From: an uncultured Clostridia bacterium | GTDB taxonomy: Bacteria; Bacillota; Clostridia; TANB77; CAG-508 | Direction: 5' to 3' | DNA: 12,549 nucleotides | Assembly (NCBI GenBank): GCA_934167435.1 | Contig: CAKPKZ010000037.1 | Location: 1 to 12,549 of the forward strand | Shown here: piece after piece, positions 1 through 5,986 of the stretch | Layout of the letters: each line of letters begins with the position of its first letter | Position numbering within the stretch: the first letter of the stretch is position 1 | The notes under the pieces: model-generated | The model's database searches: none | What the model was told of the DNA's origin: nothing | The model's input: only the letters and a program-made list of their open reading frames with translations | Position numbers and translations under genes: made by a program

Positions 1-10
1 GTACTAAGTC

Positions 11-24
11 AGTAATTGATTACT
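11..24. repeat. Short dyad upstream of the first gene (operator-like)
   Basis: AGTAAT and ATTACT form a perfect 6-bp inverted repeat separated by two bases, in the 87-nt leader of the excisionase-like gene. Such a dyad could be an operator or an arm site for a small DNA-binding protein. The leader shows no convincing -35/-10 pair at proper spacing, so the promoter may lie left of the window. In such AT-rich sequence a dyad this short can arise by chance. Confidence 0.25.
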
Positions 25-87
25 TATAACAATAGCTTACCACACAAAAGATAATATGTCAAGAAAATTCCAAAAGGAGGTGAGAAT

Positions 88-285
88 ATGGGGATACCAG
101 AAATTCAAAGAACTACTCTAACAATGAGGGAGGCAGCAGAATATTTAGGAATTTCATACTGGTTAATTAATCAACTAGTAAAAAGAAAACAAATACCATG
201 CTCTAAAATTGGTGGAAAATTCTTATTTAGAGTAAAAGCATTGGAAGAGTACTTAAGTGAAAAGGAACAAGCGTCAGTACGATAA
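88..285 (+). CDS. Excisionase-family / MerR-like winged helix DNA-binding protein
   Basis: A 65-residue protein made almost entirely of one helix-turn-helix domain of the excisionase (HTH_17) type. The segment LTMREAAEYLGIS (about residues 11-23) is the first helix and turn. It is followed by a recognition-helix region, LINQLVKRKQIP, a wing strand (KIGGKFLFR), and a C-terminal helix (KALEEYLSEKE). Small proteins of this family bind DNA at element ends as recombination directionality factors, or act as small regulators. The start is fixed by an excellent ribosome binding site (AAAAGGAGGTGA, 72-83). The gene sits 19 nt before the replisome organizer, so the two are probably co-transcribed. No recombinase is visible in the window, so whether it directs excision or regulates the replication genes is undecided. 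Confidence 0.85.
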   Translation: MGIPEIQRTTLTMREAAEYLGISYWLINQLVKRKQIPCSKIGGKFLFRVKALEEYLSEKEQASVR

Positions 286-304
286 AAGAAAGGAGGGCTA
301 ATAT

Positions 305-805
305 ATGATCCAAGTACAATGGCTTAAAATTTATACAGATATATTTGATAATGAAAAAATAAAAAAGCTATTAAAAAATAGGGATGGGGACACCTATTGT
401 AGAGTATGGTTTCAATTGCTAACGTTAGCTGCAAAAAGTAATCAACATGGAGCTATATTACTTGGAGAAAATATTCCAATGACAATAGATGATCTCGCAA
501 GAGTTATGAACAAGACAGTGAATAAACTTACAACGATTATACAACAGTTAAGCAATCTTGGCATGATAATTGTAAAAGAAGATACAATCTATATAAAAAA
601 TTGGGATGTATATCAAAGTACTGATAAACTTGAAAAAATCCAAGAAGATAACAGAAGAAGACAACGAGAATATAGAGAAAGACAAAAGAAAAATAACGTT
701 ACACAAATGTTAGGTAACACAGAAGAAAAGATTAGAGAAGAAAAGATAAAAAATAGAATAGAAGAAGGGACACAATTTGAGAATGAAAGTGGATTTAAAG
801 ACTAA
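305..805 (+). CDS. Phage-type replisome organizer, N-terminal domain protein
   Basis: A 166-residue protein. Residues 1-110 match the phage replisome organizer N-terminal family: a QWLKIYTDIFDNEKIK opening, then helices predicted to form a winged helix (IDDLARVMNKTVNKLTTIIQQLSNLGMI), then a strand and the conserved ending KNWDVYQS. The rest (about 112-166) is a highly charged, probably helical tail rich in R, K and E, and lacks the DnaD C-terminal domain of longer relatives. Family members bind the element's origin and recruit the helicase loader. The next gene encodes exactly such a loader, which supports that role. The ribosome binding site is AAAGGAGGG at about 289-297. No iteron-like origin repeats were recognised inside the gene. 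Confidence 0.85.
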   Translation: MIQVQWLKIYTDIFDNEKIKKLLKNRDGDTYCRVWFQLLTLAAKSNQHGAILLGENIPMTIDDLARVMNKTVNKLTTIIQQLSNLGMIIVKEDTIYIKNWDVYQSTDKLEKIQEDNRRRQREYRERQKKNNVTQMLGNTEEKIREEKIKNRIEEGTQFENESGFKD

Positions 806-878
806 AAAAGTAAAAGTAATTCATGAAAAAAGAAATAAAAAACAAGGAGGAATAAAAGTATGGTCAAAACAAAAATAA
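783..878 (+). CDS. Possible tiny overlapping ORF between replication genes
   Basis: A 31-codon open frame starts within the last codons of the replisome organizer gene, in another frame, and ends inside the start of the DnaC-like gene. It would encode a very basic peptide beginning MKVDLKTKKVKVIHEKR. An AAGGGA at 765-770 is a weak, rather distant ribosome binding site. The opening looks like an alternating beta strand, and the frame bridges the only noticeable gap between two replication genes. This is suggestive but not proof of translation; it may simply be a chance frame in A-rich sequence. Confidence 0.2.
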   Translation: MKVDLKTKKVKVIHEKRNKKQGGIKVWSKQK

Positions 879-1672
879 TAAAAGAATTAAAATGTGAGTT
901 TTGTGGAAAAGGATTAAGACAAGAAGTTAATACTTGGGTAGTAGGAGGTAAAGAAATTTGTATAAAAAGAATACCAGAAAGATGCAATTGTAAACAAGCA
1001 AAAGAACATTGGAAAGAACAAGACGAGCTTGAAAGAATAAAATTACTAACAAAATTAGAAATTGAAAGAAAAAAGAATATGGAAAGATTATATACACTTA
1101 GTGGTATGAGTTCTAGATTAAGAAATTATAATTTCGAAAATTATAAAGTATGCAATGAAAACAAAACAGCATATTTTAAAGCAAAGAAATATGTAGCTGA
1201 TTTATTATCAGGTAACAAATCAAATAGTTTATTTATTACAGGGAATATAGGAACGGGAAAAACACATTTAGCAGCAAGTATAGCAAATGAACTAATAAAA
1301 AATGGACAACCAGTAATTTTCGGAACATTAATTAATCTATTAACTGAAGTAAAAGATTCATATAGTATTGATGGCGAATATGAAAGTAAAATTATAAATA
1401 AGTATTCAAAAATTGGTTTACTGATAATAGATGATTTAGGAAAAGAAAGACCTAGTGAATGGACTTTAGAAAAGTTATTTACAATTATAAATAATAGATA
1501 TGAAAATAACTTACCAGTAATAATAACAACAAATTATAACAGGGAAAAATTGAGAGAAAGGTTAGCTTGTAATAAAAATTATGAGATAGCAGATTCAATA
1601 ATTTCAAGATTATATGAAATGTGTAAAGGAATAAATATTGCTGGAAAAGATAAAAGAAAAGAGTTAGTATAA
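860..1672 (+). CDS. DnaC-like AAA+ helicase loader with N-terminal zinc motif
   Basis: A 270-residue ATPase of the DnaC/DnaI/IstB group. The N-terminus carries CxxC and CxC pairs (C12, C15, C42, C44), likely a zinc-binding module. A charged helical stretch follows (about 46-80). The AAA+ core begins near residue 100, with Walker A GNIGTGKT (128-135), Walker B LLIIDDLG (187-194, acidic D191/D192), a sensor-1 strand ending ITTNYN (222-227), and a probable arginine finger in ISRL (R250). Such proteins load the host replicative helicase at an origin. The replisome organizer just upstream suggests that together they start replication of the excised element. IstB transposition helpers share the fold, but there is no IstA neighbour. 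The ribosome binding site AAGGAGG (844-850) fixes the start. Confidence 0.92.
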   Translation: MVKTKIIKELKCEFCGKGLRQEVNTWVVGGKEICIKRIPERCNCKQAKEHWKEQDELERIKLLTKLEIERKKNMERLYTLSGMSSRLRNYNFENYKVCNENKTAYFKAKKYVADLLSGNKSNSLFITGNIGTGKTHLAASIANELIKNGQPVIFGTLINLLTEVKDSYSIDGEYESKIINKYSKIGLLIIDDLGKERPSEWTLEKLFTIINNRYENNLPVIITTNYNREKLRERLACNKNYEIADSIISRLYEMCKGINIAGKDKRKELV

Positions 1673-1695
1673 GTCGCCAAACAAAATACTAACTC
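1661..1695. repeat. Perfect 10-bp inverted repeat overlapping the end of the DnaC-like gene
   Basis: GAGTTAGTAT (1661-1670) and ATACTAACTC (1686-1695) are exact reverse complements around a 15-nt loop. The left arm includes the last codons and the first base of the stop codon. No T-run follows, so a classical intrinsic terminator is unlikely. It may protect the mRNA 3' end, attenuate transcription into tnpV, or be a protein-binding site. Confidence 0.55.
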
Positions 1696-1769
1696 AACAA
1701 ATATTCTAAATTAATTTTAATATAAAATGGCTAAAAAGTAAAGTTTTTAGTACAAAAAACAAAAAATAA

Positions 1770-1808
1770 GGAGCATTAAAGGTACAAAAAAGTATCTTTA
1801 ATCGCTCC
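1770..1808. terminator. Strong hairpin upstream of tnpV; terminator-like for minus-strand transcription
   Basis: A 16-bp stem, GGAGC then ATTAAAG then GUAC pairing with GUAU, ATTAAAG's complement and GCTCC, is interrupted only by one bulged C (1803) and has an A6 loop (1786-1791). On the + strand no T-run follows. On the minus strand the stem is followed by a T-rich tract (complement of 1751-1769), the layout of an intrinsic terminator for antisense transcription. On the + strand it could be an attenuator or stable leader structure just before the tnpV ribosome binding site. The stem is certain; its function is inferred. Confidence 0.5.
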
Positions 1809-1836
1809 AATAAAATAAAAAAGGAGAGTGCAAGTT

Positions 1837-2193
1837 ATGAATATAACTTATAGAAAAGAAGGAGATTATTATGTACCAAATATAAAAGCTCCAGAGCAAA
1901 TAAAAGGATTTAAATTAGAAAAATATAGTGGATTAAGATTGAAATTTTTAAAGGAGCATAGACGTGGTGAATACACATATTTATTGATAGAAAATAAGTT
2001 ACAAAGTCATCTGTTAGAGGTACAAAAAAATGCAAAAAATGAATACGAAATGTTAATGAAAGAATTAAAAATAAAAGAAAATATTACAGAAGAATTGAAG
2101 GAAAAAGATCAAATGAAATGGGTAGGTCTTATGAATAATATTAGTAATATTGCAGATGAAATTGTAATAAAAAAATATGTATATGAAGAGTAA
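1837..2193 (+). CDS. tnpV: TnpV family transposon-encoded protein
   Basis: A 118-residue protein matching the TnpV family named from the mobilizable transposon Tn4451. Features typical of the family are the ITYRKEGDYYVPN opening (residues 3-15), the basic core LRLKFLKEHRRGEYTYLL (about 33-50) followed by NKLQSHL, and the C-terminal block with DQMKWVGLMNNI and a terminal EIVIKKYVY. The biochemical role of TnpV is not known to me; it is a reliable marker of clostridial integrative elements. I chose ATG at 1837, because the ribosome binding site AAGGAG (1821-1826) is correctly spaced for it, whereas the in-frame GTG at 1828 overlaps that site. Long hairpins flank the gene on both sides, so it may be a separately regulated unit. 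Confidence 0.88.
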   Translation: MNITYRKEGDYYVPNIKAPEQIKGFKLEKYSGLRLKFLKEHRRGEYTYLLIENKLQSHLLEVQKNAKNEYEMLMKELKIKENITEELKEKDQMKWVGLMNNISNIADEIVIKKYVYEE

Positions 2194-2202
2194 TAATGAA
2201 TA

Positions 2203-2239
2203 AAAATGCTTAAGTTTCTGTATGAAATTTAGGCATTTT
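2203..2239. terminator. 16-bp hairpin downstream of tnpV (possible bidirectional terminator)
   Basis: The left arm (2203-2218, AAAATGC then TTAAGTTTC) pairs with the right arm (2224-2239) over 16 pairs including two G-U wobbles, with loop TGTAT. The outer A4 and T4 runs are those of a small bidirectional terminator, but the T-run does not extend beyond the stem. It lies 10 nt after the tnpV stop, so it probably ends or weakens the upstream transcript before the relaxase gene. It could also belong to the transfer origin. Confidence 0.5.
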
Positions 2240-2278
2240 CAATATCTGAAGTTTTATAAATTATGTCTTAACAAGCAA

Positions 2279-2327
2279 TGAATTTCATCAGTCGAAATTC
2301 AAATATGGGGAAAATTCCCCAATCCCC
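2279..2327. other. Candidate origin of transfer (oriT) upstream of the relaxase gene
   Basis: A perfect 8-bp inverted repeat, TGAATTTC/GAAATTCA (2279-2286 and 2294-2301, loop ATCAGTC), is followed 5 nt later by a G/C cluster, GGGGAA-AA-TTCCCC (2307-2320), and another CCCC (2324-2327). In this AT-rich DNA the G/C block stands out. Relaxase genes often lie directly downstream of their oriT, where an inverted repeat precedes the nick region. No nic consensus was recognised, so the call rests on position and structure only. Confidence 0.35.
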
Positions 2328-2350
2328 TTTTTAAGAGAGGAGGAATAAGA

Positions 2351-3736
2351 ATGGCGACTACAAGTTTGTGGAAAGTAGACAAAAGATTAGATCATGTAAT
2401 TAATTATGCAACAGATAAAAAGAAAACAAAAAATAAAAATGTAGAAGAAAGTGATTATATAATTATGCAAGCATTAAACTATGCAACTAATGCAGACAAA
2501 ACAGAAAAACAATTCTTTGTATCAGGAATAAATTGTGAGCCAAAGATAGCTTTAAAACAAATGATAAAAACTAAAAAGAAATTTAACAAATATAAATATA
2601 GCAAAAAAAATAAAATAATGGCTTTTCATGGATATCAATCTTTTGAAGAAGGAGAAGTTACTCCAGAAGTAGCGCATGAAATTGGAGTAAAACTTGCTGA
2701 AGAAATGTGGGGAGATAAATTTGAAGTTGTAGTATCTACTCATTTAAATACAAAACATATTCATAATCATTTTGTATTAAATTCTGTATCTTTTGTAGAT
2801 GGAAAGAAATATTACAGTAATTATGAAAATACTGCACTACTTAGAAGAACATCAGATGATTTATGCGATGAATATGGACTTAAAGTTTTGAAAAAAGGTC
2901 AGTATAAAAATTACAAAGTAAATTTTGATAAATATTATGAAAGTGCAATACAAAAATCAAGTTATTATACCTTTGCAAAAGAAGATATTGATTATGCAAT
3001 AAAACAAGCATGGAGTTATAAGCAATTTGTAAATATTTTAAACAATATGGGATATTTTGTGAATATAAGAGCTGGAAAAATTAGTATAAGGAGAGAACCA
3101 TATAAAAGAAATATTAGAATTGAAAGGGCATTTGGAGAAGAATATTCCCTAGAGAGAATAGAGTATAGAATTTTATATACAAATCCAGAAAAAGAAGTAT
3201 ATCCAAAACCTCAAACATGGAATACGAAATTAAAATATAAAGGGACTTTAAAAACAAAACCTAAAGCAAAAGGATTAAAGGCATTATATTTATACTATTG
3301 TTACTTATTAAAAGTATTTCCAAAGAAAAACATGCAACACAAATTGACTCCAGAGATGAGAGAAGCTGTAAAGAAAATGGATGAATATTCTGAACAAACA
3401 AGATTGATATGCAAATATAATATAACAACTCTTAGTGAATTAAATACTTGTAAAAACGATTTTAAAAAGGAATTACAAGCATTAATAAATGAACGAAAGA
3501 AATTATATTACACAAGAGATAAACTGCCTGAAAATCAAAATAAAGAGGAAATATTAAATGATATTATAGCAATAGGAGAAAAAATTACAAAAGTTAGAAG
3601 AAAGATTAAGTTATGTGACAATATAGAAAAACAAAGCTTGGAAAAATTAGCGCAAATAAAAGCTTTTGAAGAAAGACAAAAACAGGAAAAGGAACAAAAG
3701 AAAAACAAGAAAAAAGATAGAAGGTATGAAAGATAG
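2351..3736 (+). CDS. Relaxase / mobilization nuclease (MOBP-like)
   Basis: A 461-residue relaxase of the group beginning MATTSLWKV, common on clostridial integrative elements. It nicks oriT and leads the transferred strand covalently. Visible motifs are tyrosines in the repeated NYAT segments (Y19 and Y44, candidates for the catalytic tyrosine), the conserved FHGYQSF and EVTPEVAHEIG region (92-112), and the metal-binding motif STHLNTKHIHNHFVLNSV with H131, H136, H138 and H140. The C-terminal third is basic and probably coiled coil, ending in a lysine-rich tail. The length fits a complete protein. It has its own ribosome binding site, GGAGG (2339-2343). No coupling protein or type IV secretion gene is visible here, so within this window the element looks mobilizable rather than self-transmissible. 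Which tyrosine is catalytic is not settled. Confidence 0.93.
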   Translation: MATTSLWKVDKRLDHVINYATDKKKTKNKNVEESDYIIMQALNYATNADKTEKQFFVSGINCEPKIALKQMIKTKKKFNKYKYSKKNKIMAFHGYQSFEEGEVTPEVAHEIGVKLAEEMWGDKFEVVVSTHLNTKHIHNHFVLNSVSFVDGKKYYSNYENTALLRRTSDDLCDEYGLKVLKKGQYKNYKVNFDKYYESAIQKSSYYTFAKEDIDYAIKQAWSYKQFVNILNNMGYFVNIRAGKISIRREPYKRNIRIERAFGEEYSLERIEYRILYTNPEKEVYPKPQTWNTKLKYKGTLKTKPKAKGLKALYLYYCYLLKVFPKKNMQHKLTPEMREAVKKMDEYSEQTRLICKYNITTLSELNTCKNDFKKELQALINERKKLYYTRDKLPENQNKEEILNDIIAIGEKITKVRRKIKLCDNIEKQSLEKLAQIKAFEERQKQEKEQKKNKKKDRRYER

Positions 3737-3738
3737 AG

Positions 3739-3758
3739 TTGGCACAGAAATGTGCCAA
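3739..3758. repeat. Perfect 8-bp hairpin with GAAA tetraloop after the relaxase gene
   Basis: TTGGCACA (3739-3746) and TGTGCCAA (3751-3758) enclose the tetraloop GAAA, starting 2 nt after the relaxase stop. GAAA is a stabilising GNRA loop, so the RNA hairpin should be stable. The following bases (TCCTACTT) are not a clear T-run. It most likely marks the 3' end of the mobilization transcript and insulates it from the restriction operon, either as a weak terminator or as an end-protecting structure. Confidence 0.5.
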
Positions 3759-3770
3759 TCCTACTTAATG

Positions 3771-3838
3771 TGTTCTAAAACAAATATAACAAAAAACTTG
3801 ACAAACGACTAAAATTATGTTATAAAATATTTAGAACA
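3771..3838. promoter_or_regulatory. 9-bp inverted repeat flanking the restriction operon promoter
   Basis: TGTTCTAAA (3771-3779) and TTTAGAACA (3830-3838) are exact reverse complements, with centres 59 bp apart. The left arm lies upstream of the -35 box and the right arm covers the expected transcription start. That geometry suits two operator half-sites bound cooperatively or by looping. Because transcription would begin inside the right arm, a transcript hairpin is unlikely. The binding protein is unknown; a winged-helix protein encoded in the operon is one candidate. Confidence 0.4.
3798..3826 (+). promoter_or_regulatory. Near-consensus sigma-A promoter of the type I restriction operon
   Basis: A perfect -35 box TTGACA (3798-3803) is followed by exactly 17 nt and a -10 box TATAAA (3821-3826), with TG at 3818-3819 giving an extended -10. 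Transcription should start near 3833, about 23 nt before the first gene. No comparably good promoter was seen in the downstream gene junctions, so this one probably drives the whole cargo operon. Confidence 0.85.
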
Positions 3839-3855
3839 AACGAGAGGAGGCTTAT

Positions 3856-4422
3856 ATGAAGCTAGAAGATATCGCAAATGTATATATTGGAGTGGTTCTT
3901 AAAAGAAAAGAAGCTGTATATAAAGGAACTAAAACCAATAAATATAAAGTTTTTAATATAAGATGCTACGAAGAAAATATAGAATATGATGATTTCTATA
4001 GTATGGAAGATTTAAGCGGATATGTTACACAAAAAGGAGATTTGATTTTTAGACTTTCTTTACCTAGTAAGATTATATTAGTAGATGAAAAGACAGAAGG
4101 ATTACTAATTAATAATTTATATTGCATTATTAGGTGTAATAATAAAAAAATAAAAAATGAATTTTTAAAATGGTTTTTAGAAAGTAAAAAAGCAGGTAGA
4201 CAATTAGAAACAATTATTATAGGAACAGCTGTTAAATCAATTCCAGTTGCAAAACTTAGATTAATAGATATTCCAGATGTAATATATGAAGAACAGGAAA
4301 AAATATCAAAATTGATTTATAATTGGAATAAACAAAAAAAATTATACAATCAAATAATAATAGAAAAAGACAACTATTATAATTCAATAGTAAATAAAGT
4401 AATTAATGGGGGTAAGAAATAA
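3856..4422 (+). CDS. Half-size HsdS-like protein (single target recognition domain)
   Basis: A 188-residue protein resembling one half of a type I specificity subunit. Residues 1 to about 140 form a single target recognition domain beginning KLEDIANVYIGVVLKRKEA. The characteristic EEQEKI (145-150) then opens a helical conserved region running to the end. Normal HsdS has two such halves, and the operon carries a complete one at 6880-8028. The short protein may dimerise into an alternative specificity subunit, modulate the enzyme, or be a relic. Its excellent ribosome binding site (AGAGGAGG, 3843-3850), clean ends and first position in the operon argue against simple decay. The gene ends 1 nt before the likely hsdM start, so the two should be translationally coupled. 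Confidence 0.8.
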   Translation: MKLEDIANVYIGVVLKRKEAVYKGTKTNKYKVFNIRCYEENIEYDDFYSMEDLSGYVTQKGDLIFRLSLPSKIILVDEKTEGLLINNLYCIIRCNNKKIKNEFLKWFLESKKAGRQLETIIIGTAVKSIPVAKLRLIDIPDVIYEEQEKISKLIYNWNKQKKLYNQIIIEKDNYYNSIVNKVINGGKK

Positions 4423-4423
4423 A

Positions 4424-5974
4424 ATGAATGAAAAACAATTACAAGATAAAATAAATGGAACAATATGGGCAGCTTGTGATACTTTAAGAAGTAGTATACC
4501 AGGAGGAAATTACAAGGATTATGCCTTAGTAATGCTATTTGTTAAATATTTAAGTGATACATATAAAGAAGAAAAAGAAAAAGCAAATGAAATATACAAG
4601 GGTAATGAGCAAATGATAGAAAGATATCTTTCTAGAAGTAAATTTATTTTAAAAGAAGAATGTACATTTGATTATTTATATAATAAAAGAAATGAAGAGA
4701 ATATAGGAGAAATTATAAATAAGGCATTAGAAACGATAACAACTTTAAATGGTGTTAAGTTATTAAACTTATTTGCAGGCGTTGATTTTAATAGTGAAGT
4801 TGTATTTGGAAAAAAGAAAGAAAAAAATGCAATATTAAAAACATTATTATCTGATTTTAATAATGATGATATTGATTTAAGACCATCTAAAATTGGAAAT
4901 TTAGATGTAATAGGAAATGCTTATGAATATTTAATTGCAAGATTTGCTGGTGATTCAGGTAAAAAAGGTGGAGAATTTTATACACCAGCTGAAGTTTCAA
5001 CATTACTTGCAAAGTTAGTTGAGCCAAAAGAAAATGACAGAATATATGATCCAGCATGTGGTTCAGGTTCACTATTATTAAAAGCAGTTAAAGAAGTTAA
5101 AGATGAAAAGGTTAGTGTGTATGGACAAGAAAGCAATAGTTCAACATATAATCTATGTAGAATGAATATGTTTTTACATGGAGTTAATGATGCACATATT
5201 GAATGGGGGGATACTTTAGCTAATCCATTACATTTAGAAAATGATGATTTAATGAAATTTGATGTAATAGTATCGAATCCTCCGTTTTCATTAGACAAAT
5301 GGGCTAAGGGATTTGAAATTGGAAACACTGAAACGATAATAGATGGAAAAAAGAAAGATACATTTAAGATGGAAGCATCAATGGATCCATATAATAGATT
5401 TGTTTATGGAGTACCTCCAAAAAGTATAGGAGATTATGCATTTGTACAACATATGTTAAAAAGTTTAGCAGATGATGGACGAATGGCAGTAGTTTTACCT
5501 CATGGGGCATTATTTAGAGGTGCATCTGAAGGAAAAATAATAAAAGGAATATTAGAAGATAATTTAATTGATGCTGTTATCGGTTTACCAGAAAATCTAT
5601 TTTACGGAGTTTCAATACCAGCTACAATAGTTGTGTTTAAAAAGAATAGAGCTAGAAATGATGTGTTATTTATTGAAGCAAGTCGTGAATATGAAAAAGG
5701 TAAAAATCAAAATACATTAACAAAAGAAAATATCCAAAAAATATTAGATACATATAAAAATTATAAAGAAGTTGAAAAATATTCTCATATTGCAACTATG
5801 GAGGAAATTAAAGAGAATGAATACAACTTAAATATAAAAAGATATGTAGATACTTTTGAAGAGGAAGAAGAAATTGATATAGAAGAAACAAAGAAAAATA
5901 TTGAAAAAATAAATGAAGAACTTCAAGTATTAGAAAAAGAATTACAAGAATCATTGAAAGAATTAGGATTATAA
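4424..5974 (+). CDS. hsdM: Type I restriction-modification system, adenine methyltransferase subunit
   Basis: A 516-residue type I modification subunit, which with HsdS methylates adenine in the target site. The N-terminal helical HsdM_N domain covers about residues 1-150 (DTLRSS, NYKDYALVMLFVKYLSD). Then come GGEFYTP (182-188), the SAM-binding motif I DPACGSG (209-215) and the catalytic motif IV NPPF (285-288), all intact. The C-terminus (about 470-516) is an acidic coiled coil. I prefer ATG at 4424 over the in-frame ATG at 4406: the GGGGGT at 4408-4413 makes a ribosome binding site about 10 nt before 4424, and family members start at the MNEKQL-like position. The gene is embedded tightly between the short HsdS-like gene and the HEPN-type gene. 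A G6 run at 5205-5210 is the only notable homopolymer of G. Confidence 0.96.
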   Translation: MNEKQLQDKINGTIWAACDTLRSSIPGGNYKDYALVMLFVKYLSDTYKEEKEKANEIYKGNEQMIERYLSRSKFILKEECTFDYLYNKRNEENIGEIINKALETITTLNGVKLLNLFAGVDFNSEVVFGKKKEKNAILKTLLSDFNNDDIDLRPSKIGNLDVIGNAYEYLIARFAGDSGKKGGEFYTPAEVSTLLAKLVEPKENDRIYDPACGSGSLLLKAVKEVKDEKVSVYGQESNSSTYNLCRMNMFLHGVNDAHIEWGDTLANPLHLENDDLMKFDVIVSNPPFSLDKWAKGFEIGNTETIIDGKKKDTFKMEASMDPYNRFVYGVPPKSIGDYAFVQHMLKSLADDGRMAVVLPHGALFRGASEGKIIKGILEDNLIDAVIGLPENLFYGVSIPATIVVFKKNRARNDVLFIEASREYEKGKNQNTLTKENIQKILDTYKNYKEVEKYSHIATMEEIKENEYNLNIKRYVDTFEEEEEIDIEETKKNIEKINEELQVLEKELQESLKELGL

Positions 5975-5986
5975 AAGGAGAATAAT

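Noticed and set aside
1..87. Promoter for the excisionase-like gene
   Set aside because: TTGATT at 16-21 and TAATAT at 52-57 are 30 nt apart, too far for a sigma-A promoter. The true promoter may lie left of the window.
802..987. Minus-strand open frame rich in Leu, Phe and Ile, with similar ones at 2552-2743, 4887-5072, 5808-5993, 7416-7643 and 11217-11426
   Set aside because: Hydrophobic minus-strand frames are expected opposite Lys/Glu-rich genes in A-rich DNA. None has a supporting start signal.
860..1672. IstB-type transposition helper
   Set aside because: The AAA+ core would allow it, but there is no IstA-like transposase next to it, and the replisome organizer upstream favours a helicase loader.
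1828..1836. GTG at 1828 as the start of tnpV
   Set aside because: It overlaps the only ribosome binding site (1821-1826), which is spaced correctly for the ATG at 1837.
2255..2260. TATAAA as a -10 box for a dedicated relaxase promoter
   Set aside because: No acceptable -35 hexamer lies 16-18 nt upstream, so the call would rest on an AT-rich hexamer alone.
4406..4423. ATG at 4406 as the start of hsdM
   Set aside because: The G5 run just after it serves better as the ribosome binding site for the ATG at 4424, and the six extra residues do not fit the family start.
5205..5210. G6 tract in hsdM as a phase-variation switch
   Set aside because: Six G are too few for a convincing contingency tract, and the reading frame is intact. 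Numerous A7-A8 runs in the window are likewise explained by base composition.
4978..5328. 116-codon open frame on the minus strand inside hsdM
   Set aside because: It lies entirely within a strongly conserved methyltransferase region including motifs I and IV, has no ribosome binding site of note, and its product shows no recognisable domain. It is a shadow frame.
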